NCBI GenBank assembly: GCA_964534945.1
Contig: CAZHSB010000053.1
Span: 1 to 9,622, forward strand
Direction: 5' to 3'
Length of the DNA: 9,622 nt
From: CAZHFA01 sp964534945
GTDB taxonomy: Bacteria; Bdellovibrionota_C; UBA2361; CAKMMH01
Shown: piece after piece, positions 1 through 5,638 of the stretch
Numbering within the stretch: position 1 is the stretch's first letter
How the letters are laid out: the number at the start of each line of letters is the position of its first letter
Notes under the pieces: model-generated
The model's database searches: none
What the model was told of the DNA's origin: nothing
Seen by the model: the letters and a program-made list of their open reading frames with translations, nothing else
Position numbers and translations under genes: made by a program

Positions 1-12
1 CAAATAAAAAAG

Positions 13-48
13 GACATGCACTTTTTCTTAGCTTAAAAAATGCATGTC
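13..48 (-). terminator. Rho-independent terminator after the ABC permease gene
   Basis: An 8-bp stem (GACATGCA at 13-20 with TGCATGTC at 41-48) is continued inward, after one mismatch, by T-run/A-run pairing. Read leftwards, it follows the permease stop by 25 bases and is followed by CCTTTTTTA. Read rightwards, it is followed by a T-run at 50-56, so it may act in both directions. Confidence 0.75.
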
Positions 49-72
49 ATTTTTTTCTACTTAAAAATAAAT

Positions 73-912
73 TTAGCCAGTTCTACTTAGAAGCCCTCTT
101 TCTTTTGCATATATAACTGCCATATTAAATATTTTCAAACCAAGAGGAAGCATCACTATTCCCAACAAAGTTAATATAGCCAATTCTTCGTATATAGAAG
201 AAAGGGGTAAGCCTTTATTTAATACAAAAGAATTATTTTCCATGGTAAGTCCGAGCATTTTTCTTAAAGCGCTTAATGTGTATGTTACAGGACTTAAATA
301 AGATATTATTCTTAACCAACTAGGCAATACTTCTACTGGATAATAAATTCCACTTATTAAAAGTAAAAATCCCTGTAAAATATGAACACCTTGAACGCCA
401 TTTTCGGTACTTATTATTGGCAAAATTGTAGCAAGCATTCCGAGCCCTATAAAACTAAGACTTGCTACTAGCAAAACTACGAAAAAGCCAAAAAAATTGC
501 ATTGAGAAATATCTACATCAACAATTAGTAACATGAAAAACGCTATTAAAATAAGTTGAAGTAATCCTCGAAGAGTTCCCCAAGTAACAATTCCCATTAA
601 ATGTGAAAATGAAGTAATTGGAGCCATAAATGTGTATTCGATAGTTCCCTCCCATCGTTCAAATCCAACATTAGTTGCAATTTCACAAAAAAGTTTGCTT
701 ATATAATTCCATATAACGACACCAAGCAATAAATTAAATGTTTGAGGCATATCGCTATATGTAACGCCGATAAGTATTACGGTCATTCCTTGAGTAATAG
801 AAGAAATTACATCAACTAGTACCCAAGAAAAATATTTTTTCCAAAGGGCGAATTCTCTTGCGGTAAAAGCAAAAGATGGTTTTAATTTTTTCAAAATTTG
901 ATTATATTGCAT
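73..912 (-). CDS. ABC-2 type transporter permease
   Basis: This is the membrane subunit of an ABC exporter, 279 residues, a usual length for ABC-2 (NodJ/DrrB-like) permeases. About six hydrophobic segments are visible near residues 30-50, 58-76, 105-130, 140-163, 178-195 and 243-263. The family's conserved elements are present: an acidic/charged stretch FERWEGTIEY (84-93) between segments 2 and 3, and the signature around 187-217 (SGIYYPVEVLPSWL followed by SPVTY). The ATG is preceded by GAGGTGA at good spacing. It overlaps the end of the ATPase gene upstream by 11 bp, so the two are translationally coupled and almost certainly form one transporter. The substrate cannot be read from the sequence; drug, polysaccharide and lipid-linked exporters all share this architecture. 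Confidence 0.9.
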   Translation of the reverse strand: MQYNQILKKLKPSFAFTAREFALWKKYFSWVLVDVISSITQGMTVILIGVTYSDMPQTFNLLLGVVIWNYISKLFCEIATNVGFERWEGTIEYTFMAPITSFSHLMGIVTWGTLRGLLQLILIAFFMLLIVDVDISQCNFFGFFVVLLVASLSFIGLGMLATILPIISTENGVQGVHILQGFLLLISGIYYPVEVLPSWLRIISYLSPVTYTLSALRKMLGLTMENNSFVLNKGLPLSSIYEELAILTLLGIVMLPLGLKIFNMAVIYAKERGLLSRTG

Positions 913-1723
913 AAGTCACCTCGTTATTATCATTAACATTAAAAGGTTTTCCATTGTCACTTAAAGCTATGAATGCATCTTCCAAAGAATTTACATTCAT
1001 AGCTTTTACAATTTCATTTTTTGTTCCTTCGATGATAAATTTTCCTTTTTGCATCATAGCAACACGTGTACAAAGATTTTCCGCTTCTTTCATATCATGT
1101 GTTGTTAAAATTATTGTCATTTCTTCTTCTTGAATTTTAGATTTTATAAAATCCAAAACTAATAGTTTGCTTTTGGGGTCTAGCCCTGTTGTTGGTTCAT
1201 CTAACAAAATTACTTTAGGGGATACTAAAAAAGCTCTTGCAATAGAAACTTTTTGTTGCATTCCGCGACTCATGTTTTCCATAGATTCATCAAACGAGCT
1301 TATAGACAATCCAAGATCATCTAAAATTACTCTTGATTTTTTTATAATGCTTTCAGAGTCCATTCCATAAAGCCTACCAGCAAAAAGCAAATTTTCCCTA
1401 GGTGTTAATCTTTTAAAAAATGCAGCATCTACAGAAACTCTTGCTATAACTTCTCTTATTTTAGAAGCTGAAGTTTTTAAATTGTAGGAAGAAATAAAAA
1501 CATCGCCTTTATCAGGTATGAGCAATGTTGATAAAATTCTTATCAATGTGCTTTTTCCGCTTCCATTTATACCAATAACTCCATAGATTTCTCCCTTATC
1601 TACAGAAAAACTAACATCGTCTACTGCAGCAAAGGGCTCGCCATTTCTTTTAAAAAAGCTTTTATTTTTTAGAAAATATTTAGAAACATTTTTAACTTTT
1701 ATTATTTTTTGATCTTCTTTCAT
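902..1723 (-). CDS. ABC transporter ATP-binding protein (exporter type)
   Basis: This 273-residue nucleotide-binding subunit powers the permease encoded immediately downstream. It has Walker A GINGSGKST (51-59), a signature motif in the form MSRGMQQK (151-158) rather than LSGGQ, Walker B VILLDE (171-176) with E176 as the catalytic base, the D-loop GLD (180-182), and the switch histidine in TTHD (H209). The Q-loop is odd: by alignment with typical ABC-2 ATPases the glutamine falls on V98 in RVSVDAAFF. The signature and Q-loop variants resemble the subset of ABC-2 ATPases with SRGM-type signatures, so I read this as divergence rather than loss of function. The start ATG has no clear Shine-Dalgarno sequence, but no alternative start lies nearby and the reading frame has the expected N-terminus. 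It lies 29 bp after a hairpin that ends the preceding unit. Confidence 0.92.
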   Translation of the reverse strand: MKEDQKIIKVKNVSKYFLKNKSFFKRNGEPFAAVDDVSFSVDKGEIYGVIGINGSGKSTLIRILSTLLIPDKGDVFISSYNLKTSASKIREVIARVSVDAAFFKRLTPRENLLFAGRLYGMDSESIIKKSRVILDDLGLSISSFDESMENMSRGMQQKVSIARAFLVSPKVILLDEPTTGLDPKSKLLVLDFIKSKIQEEEMTIILTTHDMKEAENLCTRVAMMQKGKFIIEGTKNEIVKAMNVNSLEDAFIALSDNGKPFNVNDNNEVTYAI

Positions 1724-1752
1724 TTTTTCACACTTTTATTTTTTTTAAATAA

Positions 1753-1777
1753 GCCGATGCTTAAAAAAAGCATCGGC
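1753..1777 (-). terminator. Strong intercistronic hairpin between the 63-residue ORF and the ABC genes
   Basis: A perfect 10-bp stem (GCCGATGCTT at 1753-1762 with AAGCATCGGC at 1768-1777) encloses an A-run loop. Read leftwards it lies 9 bases after the small ORF, but the tail is TTATTTAAAA, a poor U-tract. Read rightwards the tail is richer in T, yet no plus-strand gene is in sight. It may be a partial terminator or an mRNA stability hairpin, because only 29 bp separate it from the ATPase start and I see no promoter there. Confidence 0.55.
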
Positions 1778-1786
1778 CTAAAATTT

Positions 1787-1978
1787 TTATTTTTTGTTGA
1801 AAGTCTTTCTGCAAAATTGTGTATTTACAGAACGCTTCGTTTTATTAAATTGCATGATAGTATTAAATTTTTGATTAAATTTATTACTATCATTTTGTAT
1901 TCCATAAGAAGTCTTCTTCTTATTTTCACAATCTATTGTTTTTATAATCTCATTTGACTTCGTATCATTGTTCATCAT
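1787..1978 (-). CDS. Hypothetical small basic protein, 63 residues
   Basis: I do not recognise this ORF. The protein (MMNNDTKSNEIIK...) is rich in Asn and Lys, strongly basic towards the C-terminus, and has two cysteines, no signal peptide and no membrane segment. The start is chosen at 1976-1978 because AAGAGGT sits four bases upstream, a good Shine-Dalgarno at slightly short spacing; a longer in-frame ATG at 2018-2020 lies inside a terminator-like hairpin and has no ribosome binding site. The ORF is followed closely by the strong hairpin at 1753-1777. Upstream it has no room for a promoter of its own before the hairpin at 2015-2050, so it would be expressed by read-through from the promoter at 2546-2574. 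Lys/Asn richness is what AT-rich noncoding DNA yields, so a chance ORF is possible; the ribosome binding site is the main support. Confidence 0.45.
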   Translation of the reverse strand: MMNNDTKSNEIIKTIDCENKKKTSYGIQNDSNKFNQKFNTIMQFNKTKRSVNTQFCRKTFNKK

Positions 1979-1999
1979 TTTTACCTCTTGATTTTTTTT

Positions 2000-2050
2000 T
2001 AGAAAAATTTTAATTCCCATTTAAAAATTAAGAATTTAATTTCATGGGAT
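2000..2050 (-). terminator. Terminator-like hairpin ahead of the small ORF
   Basis: On the minus strand TCCCAT (2049-2044) pairs with ATGGGA (2020-2015), and inside it AAATTAA pairs with TTAATTT around a 4-base loop, separated by a small internal loop. It is followed by AATTAAAATTTTTCT. It would end, or attenuate, the transcript starting near 2538, just before the ribosome binding site of the small ORF. The stem is AT-rich, so its efficiency is uncertain. Confidence 0.4.
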
Positions 2051-2538
2051 AGCTTTTTTATTTATGAAAGAATTTTATTTTCATGGTTAATACCAAGTCT
2101 CCAAAAAATTTCTGAAAAGTTTGAAAAATTTTAAGCATAGGAATTGATAAGACGTAGCAAAAGATATAGAGAATACCATTTAAAATGAACACAATAAGCA
2201 ATGCTTATGTGACCTCATTTTGCAAATATTAAAATAGCCTTAAAAGCAACAAGCTATGACATTATCTTTTAATCAAATGACTAAAAACTTCTACCAAACA
2301 AATCAATTTTATTAATTTAAACAAATGAATGCTTTCTAGAGAAAGCACTTGGCGTAGGTAAATTCTAAAGCAAGAAACCACACATTACAGTTTCAACACC
2401 TAAAATCGATCTAGCCTTGAACTTAAGACTAGAAAGTATATATGAATGCTCTATGGTTATGTAGCATGATACTTCCGCCCCCTATATGAAAAAATACTGA
2501 AAAAAAAGAACTAAAGAACAAGTTCCATCTCAACTAAC
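2005..2538 (-). ncRNA. Candidate structured RNA of unknown class
   Basis: This long stretch after cimA has no intact gene on either strand. A near-consensus minus-strand promoter at 2546-2574 predicts transcription from about 2538. The predicted RNA contains local stems: GGAAGUAU (2476-2469) with AUACUUUC (2439-2432), enclosing AUGCU/AGCAU; CUAGUCUU (2432-2425) with AAGGCUAG (2418-2411); UGCUUUC (2347-2341) with GAAAGCA (2336-2330), perfect, with loop UCUA; AUAGCUU (2257-2251) with AGGCUAU (2240-2234); and a 40-nt hairpin at 2221-2182. Four of these need G-U pairs on the minus strand that would be A-C mismatches on the plus strand, which favours minus-strand RNA. I looked for tmRNA, RNase P, SRP, 6S and group I/II intron hallmarks and found none. 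The ends are inferred; the region could also be a long 5' leader of the small ORF, or a decayed gene. Confidence 0.35.
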
Positions 2539-2541
2539 AGT

Positions 2542-2577
2542 AGATTTTATAGCAAATAAGATTTTTATAGTCAATAA
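2542..2577 (-). repeat. Imperfect tandem repeat of 18 bp across the promoter
   Basis: Read on the minus strand, TTATTGACTATAAAAATC (2577-2560) is followed directly by TTATTTGCTATAAAATCT (2559-2542). The two copies contribute the -35 and -10 boxes. It may be the trace of a local duplication that created the promoter, or a chance effect of low complexity. Confidence 0.4.
2546..2574 (-). promoter_or_regulatory. Predicted sigma-70-type promoter downstream of cimA
   Basis: Minus-strand TTGACT (2574-2569) and TATAAA (2551-2546, continuing as TATAAAAT) are separated by exactly 17 bp, close to consensus. Predicted transcription start is about 2538. It reads away from cimA into the unexplained region and must serve something there. 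Confidence 0.6.
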
Positions 2578-2615
2578 AAAAATGATGTTTATCTATTTAT
2601 TTTAAAAACTATTAA

Positions 2616-4196
2616 TTACTCACTTACTGCAACTTTTAATTTTTCCTCATTTCTTAATAAGAATAATTCATACGCATCAAGCAATGCTTCATAACTGGCG
2701 TTTATAATATTATCCGAAACCCCTATCGTTATCCATGATGAATCACCTGCTTTTGCCTCTATTGAAACTCTTGTTGTCGCACCTGTTGCTTTGTCAGGAT
2801 TTAAGATCCTTACTTTATAATCTATAAGATGAACATCATTTATATCAGGATAATAAGGAACCAACGCTTTCCTAATTGCATTATCAAGAGCATGCACAGG
2901 GCCATCACCCTCTGCCACGATATGCGCAATTTCATTTTTCAAAGAAAGCTTAACCATAGCCTCAATAGCACCTTTTTTATCTTGGTATTCTGAAATTATT
3001 TTCATTTCTATTCGTTTAAATGGAGGAATATATTTTGTGCAATCTCTTCTTAATAATAATTCAAAAGATCCTTCTGCATTTTCAAATTGGCTTCCCTCAC
3101 TTTCTAATTTTTTTATTTTTTCTAAAATTATTCCTTCTTTTCCGTTTAAAGAAAGTTTTAGTTTATTTGCGAGCATTCTAATATTTCCCTTTCCAGCAAG
3201 TTCAGAGACCACAAATTGTCTTTTATTCCCGACTAATTCTGGATCTATGTGTTCATAACTTGTAGGATTTTTTTCTACGGCAGAAACATGAATCCCCCCT
3301 TTATGAGCAAATGCGGAAGAACCGACATAGGGCGCATTTTTTTCAGGATTAAGATTTGCTATATCACTAACTTTTTTTGAAAGTAATGTTAGTTTAGAAA
3401 TATTTTTAGGCGGTAAACATTGATAACCCATTTTAAAATAAAGTGTGGGAATTAAAGTTATTAAATTTGCATTGCCACATCTTTCACCAAGTCCATTTAT
3501 TGTCCCTTGAATTTGCCTTACACCACATTGCACAGCCATTAAAGAATTAGCAACCGCCACCCCACTATCGTTATGAACATGTATTCCTAAATTACATGAA
3601 ACTTTATTCTTAACATCGTCTATAATTTCTTTTATTTGCCAAGGAAGGAATCCTCCATTTGTATCGCACAAAACTATTGTGTCTGCACCTGCCTTGTCTG
3701 CTTCCAGTATTGTTTTTAATGCATATTTTTTACTTTTAGTATAAGCGTCAAAAAAATGTTCGGCATCGTAAATAACTTCTTTTTTATTTTCTTTCATAAA
3801 GCTAATACTTTGACTTATCATCTTTAAATTTTCTTCTAAAGAAGTTTTTAAAACATCTGTTACATGAAAATCCCAAGACTTTCCAACCAATGTGACGACT
3901 TCTGTTTCAGCTTGTAATAATGCCTGTATATTTACATCATTTTTTACTAAAGACGATGCTTTTCTCGTGCTCCCAAAGGCTACAATTTTTGCATTTTTAA
4001 GATTAAGATCTTTTGCCATTTGAAAATATTTACAATCTTTTGGATTCGATCCTGGCCAACCGCCTTCTACATAATCAAAGCCTACTTCATCTAACAAAGA
4101 TGTAATTTTTATTTTATCTTCTAAAGAAAAGCTTATTCCTCTTTGTTGCGCGCCATCTCTTAACGTTGTGTCATATAGCATTATTTTCTTATTCAC
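2616..4196 (-). CDS. cimA: (R)-citramalate synthase
   Basis: This enzyme condenses acetyl-CoA and pyruvate to citramalate, the first committed step of the threonine-independent route to isoleucine (2-oxobutanoate from pyruvate). The 526 residues match the usual CimA length. The N-terminal TIM-barrel domain has DTTLRDGAQ (9-17) with the catalytic Arg13 and metal ligand Asp14, the metal-binding HVHND (H206, H208), GLGERCGNAN (235-244) and the FAHKGGIH element (296-303). Residues from about 390 onward form the LeuA-type dimerisation/allosteric domain that usually binds the end product. The overall sequence fits the citramalate subgroup better than 2-isopropylmalate or homocitrate synthase. The start is GTG at 4194-4196, supported by AAGGAAAT about nine bases upstream; the in-frame ATG at codon 6 would be too far away. 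The gene lies directly behind an isoleucine-coded attenuator. Confidence 0.95.
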   Translation of the reverse strand: MNKKIMLYDTTLRDGAQQRGISFSLEDKIKITSLLDEVGFDYVEGGWPGSNPKDCKYFQMAKDLNLKNAKIVAFGSTRKASSLVKNDVNIQALLQAETEVVTLVGKSWDFHVTDVLKTSLEENLKMISQSISFMKENKKEVIYDAEHFFDAYTKSKKYALKTILEADKAGADTIVLCDTNGGFLPWQIKEIIDDVKNKVSCNLGIHVHNDSGVAVANSLMAVQCGVRQIQGTINGLGERCGNANLITLIPTLYFKMGYQCLPPKNISKLTLLSKKVSDIANLNPEKNAPYVGSSAFAHKGGIHVSAVEKNPTSYEHIDPELVGNKRQFVVSELAGKGNIRMLANKLKLSLNGKEGIILEKIKKLESEGSQFENAEGSFELLLRRDCTKYIPPFKRIEMKIISEYQDKKGAIEAMVKLSLKNEIAHIVAEGDGPVHALDNAIRKALVPYYPDINDVHLIDYKVRILNPDKATGATTRVSIEAKAGDSSWITIGVSDNIINASYEALLDAYELFLLRNEEKLKVAVSE

Positions 4197-4241
4197 TTTT
4201 AAATTTCCTTTAAAAATTTTTAATCAAATCTTAAAAAAAGC

Positions 4242-4274
4242 AAAAAAAAAGCCCGCAACAATGTGCGGGCTTTT
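4242..4274 (-). terminator. Attenuator terminator of cimA (3:4 hairpin); may also end the upstream operon
   Basis: On the minus strand AAAAGCCCGCA (4274-4264) pairs with TGCGGGCTTTT (4257-4247) around the loop CATTGT. Nine consecutive T residues (4250-4242) follow the GC-rich part. This is a textbook intrinsic terminator, 46 bases before the cimA start codon. Confidence 0.9.
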
Positions 4275-4336
4275 AAAAAAATATACACCGCACCTACATC
4301 ATGTAATAATAATAATGATAATAATAATTGCGATGT
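4251..4336 (-). promoter_or_regulatory. Isoleucine-responsive ribosome-mediated transcription attenuator of cimA
   Basis: The leader RNA has four segments. Segment 1 ACAUCGCA (4336-4329) lies in codons 8-10 of the leader ORF. Segment 2 UGCGGUGU (4292-4285) lies just after the leader stop; 1:2 gives 8 bp with one G-U pair. Segment 2, as GUGCGG (4293-4288), also pairs with segment 3 CCGCAC (4268-4263), the antiterminator. Segment 3 GCCCGCA (4270-4264) pairs with segment 4 UGCGGGC (4257-4251), the terminator. A ribosome stalled on the Ile run masks segment 1 and frees segment 2 for 2:3, giving read-through. A ribosome reaching the stop covers segment 2, or leaves 1:2 to form, so 3:4 terminates. 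The pairings are seen; the mechanism follows the known trp/ilv/his leader model; isoleucine control is inferred from the codons. Confidence 0.85.
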
Positions 4337-4358
4337 TATTTAAAGTTGCTCTAAGCAT
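4299..4358 (-). CDS. Isoleucine-rich leader peptide of cimA
   Basis: This 19-codon ORF encodes MLRATLNNIAIIIIIIIIT and ends with TGA at 4301-4299. Nine of 19 residues are isoleucine, eight in a row (seven ATT and one ATC). Such a run next to a terminator and in front of an isoleucine-biosynthesis gene is the hallmark of a leader peptide whose translation senses charged Ile-tRNA. Valine is absent and leucine is not enriched, unlike the mixed Ile/Val/Leu leaders of ilv operons, which fits the specific role of CimA in the isoleucine branch. The start ATG has no Shine-Dalgarno sequence (preceded by CTCTCTC) and coincides within one base with the predicted transcription start, so it may be translated as a leaderless message. 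An in-frame start further upstream was not found in the predicted transcript. The peptide itself presumably has no function. Confidence 0.88.
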   Translation of the reverse strand: MLRATLNNIAIIIIIIIIT

Positions 4359-4365
4359 GAGAGAG

Positions 4366-4394
4366 ATTAAAGCAAAAATCGTTTTTGCTGTCAA
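4366..4394 (-). promoter_or_regulatory. Promoter of the cimA leader, with a palindromic spacer
   Basis: A perfect TTGACA (4394-4389) and TTTAAT (4371-4366) are separated by 17 bp, which places the transcription start at 4359 or 4358, the A of the leader ATG. The 17-bp spacer is itself a perfect inverted repeat, GCAAAAA CGA TTTTTGC (4388-4372), one more base pair extending on each side. The promoter starts 20 bp after the stop codon of the upstream glycosyltransferase gene. Confidence 0.8.
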
Positions 4395-4413
4395 TAATAT
4401 TTTTGATTAAAGG

Positions 4414-5613
4414 CTATTCAAGGATTTTGTCAACCGTCTTATAGAACCGTTCCATTACGCTTTCCCAATTATACTCTCTTTTAACATAATCATATCCAGC
4501 ATTTGCTTTAAAAAGATTTTTATCTTTTTTGTCTTTTATAAATGTTCTAATTGACAAAACAAACTCGTTTTTATTTGCGAAAGAGAGTCCTCCTCTTGAT
4601 GTCGCAACATGATAATTTGTAACAGCGCAAAATGCGTTAACCAGTACAGGAACTTTTAGCCCCCACGCTTCCATAATAACAATCGAAAACGATTCGTTAA
4701 CTGACGGCTGGCACAAGGCAAGAGAATACTTTATAAGTCTTTGTTTATCGACTTCACTTAAATATGAGATATCAATAATATCATCTCTTTTTTTTGCCGA
4801 CGCTCTCTCTAAATCATCGAAAGATCCTCCTCCTGCAATCACTAATTTTAAATCTTTTGGAAATTTTCCTTCATCTTTTGACAAAACAAAATAATCAACT
4901 AAAACTTGTACGTTTTTCCCTGTCTCTTTTCTTCCTACATAAACAATATAGTCAAAGTTATCTTTAAAATATGGAGTTAACTCCTTTTGATATTCTTCAC
5001 TTGGAAGAATAAATCCCATACCAACCTCATCTCCTTTTATGTCTTCCCCATATAAAGAACGCGCTAAAATTTTTTCTGGTTTAGCATTAAATATGCAACC
5101 TCTTATTTGTCTAAACATACTTGCGATAACATCTGTATACGCATAAATTTCATCGTGAAGACATGGGATTAAAATTGATCTCTCAGGACAAACCAAAGAT
5201 CCCCAAAAAGTAGTTCCGAAAAGATACGGAGCAAAAAATATCGCTCTATATTTTTTAGAATTTTCTTTTACATACTCATACATTTTTTTTGAATTTACAC
5301 TATTTTTCATCCATAAAAATTGCTCATCAAGAGAAATCATTTTGTTTTTACTAAGAGATATTTGATATGGAATCCATTTTTCAAGGTCTCTTTTATCAAC
5401 TAAAAATTTTTTAACGTTCACTCCATTTTCTTTATTTTCTCCTTCCTGCAAAGAGTTCTCCCAAGTTCTATTATCTATCGCACAAGTTGTCAAAACATCT
5501 ACTTCGTCACCGTTTTTCACAAGTCTTTCTGCGAACTCTCTTATTAAGGTCTCACACCCGCCTGCTATTTTTTCTCCATATCTTGGAACTACAAATGCAA
5601 ATTTATTAGACAT
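4414..5613 (-). CDS. Glycosyltransferase, GT4-like, last gene of the cluster
   Basis: The 399-residue protein has the two-domain GT-B layout of nucleotide-sugar-dependent glycosyltransferases. The N-terminal acceptor domain starts with FAFVVPRYGEKIAGGCETL (5-23), including the glycine-rich loop near residues 18-19. The C-terminal donor domain has YVGRKETGKN (225-234), the strand LVIAGGG (257-263) and the E-x7-E motif ESFSIVIME (E307, E315), which binds the donor sugar and phosphate. It probably acts in the cytoplasm or at the inner membrane on a polysaccharide or lipid-linked glycan. The ATG at 5611-5613 is preferred, preceded by AAAGAGAGATGAT; a longer frame opens with TTG, overlaps the upstream gene and has no good ribosome binding site. 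It is 25 bp downstream of the next gene, indicating one operon. Donor and acceptor are not predictable. Confidence 0.85.
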   Translation of the reverse strand: MSNKFAFVVPRYGEKIAGGCETLIREFAERLVKNGDEVDVLTTCAIDNRTWENSLQEGENKENGVNVKKFLVDKRDLEKWIPYQISLSKNKMISLDEQFLWMKNSVNSKKMYEYVKENSKKYRAIFFAPYLFGTTFWGSLVCPERSILIPCLHDEIYAYTDVIASMFRQIRGCIFNAKPEKILARSLYGEDIKGDEVGMGFILPSEEYQKELTPYFKDNFDYIVYVGRKETGKNVQVLVDYFVLSKDEGKFPKDLKLVIAGGGSFDDLERASAKKRDDIIDISYLSEVDKQRLIKYSLALCQPSVNESFSIVIMEAWGLKVPVLVNAFCAVTNYHVATSRGGLSFANKNEFVLSIRTFIKDKKDKNLFKANAGYDYVKREYNWESVMERFYKTVDKILE

Positions 5614-5638
5614 ATCATCTCTCTTTATTTTTTTTATA

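Noticed and set aside
1709..1957. Plus-strand hydrophobic ORF of 82 codons
   Set aside because: It is antisense to the ATPase start and the 63-residue ORF, runs through the hairpin at 1753-1777 and has no ribosome binding site; Phe/Leu/Ile richness is the expected complement of Lys/Asn-rich DNA.
2460..2480. GGGGGCGGAAG sequence on the minus strand as a tmRNA or SRP RNA 5' end
   Set aside because: No matching 3' acceptor-stem partner, no tag-peptide ORF and no SRP GGAAGG/AGCAG loop pair is present downstream.
2282..2606. Stop-interrupted plus-strand reading frame with protein-like stretches, e.g. KPHITVSTPKIDLALNLRLE near 2374-2433, that could be a decayed gene
   Set aside because: Several stops interrupt it, I recognise no family, and the minus-strand promoter and G-U-specific stems argue for an RNA instead. 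A blastx search of 2050-2610 would decide; a match to a transposase or other protein would overturn the RNA call.
4305..4328. AAT trinucleotide microsatellite
   Set aside because: It is fully explained as the ATT/ATC isoleucine codons of the leader peptide read on the minus strand; one ATC interrupts it, as codon choice would.
4168..4410. Plus-strand ORF of 80 codons with a hydrophobic Ile/Met-rich stretch
   Set aside because: It is the antisense image of the leader ORF, its terminator and the start of cimA; it has no ribosome binding site and crosses a strong terminator.
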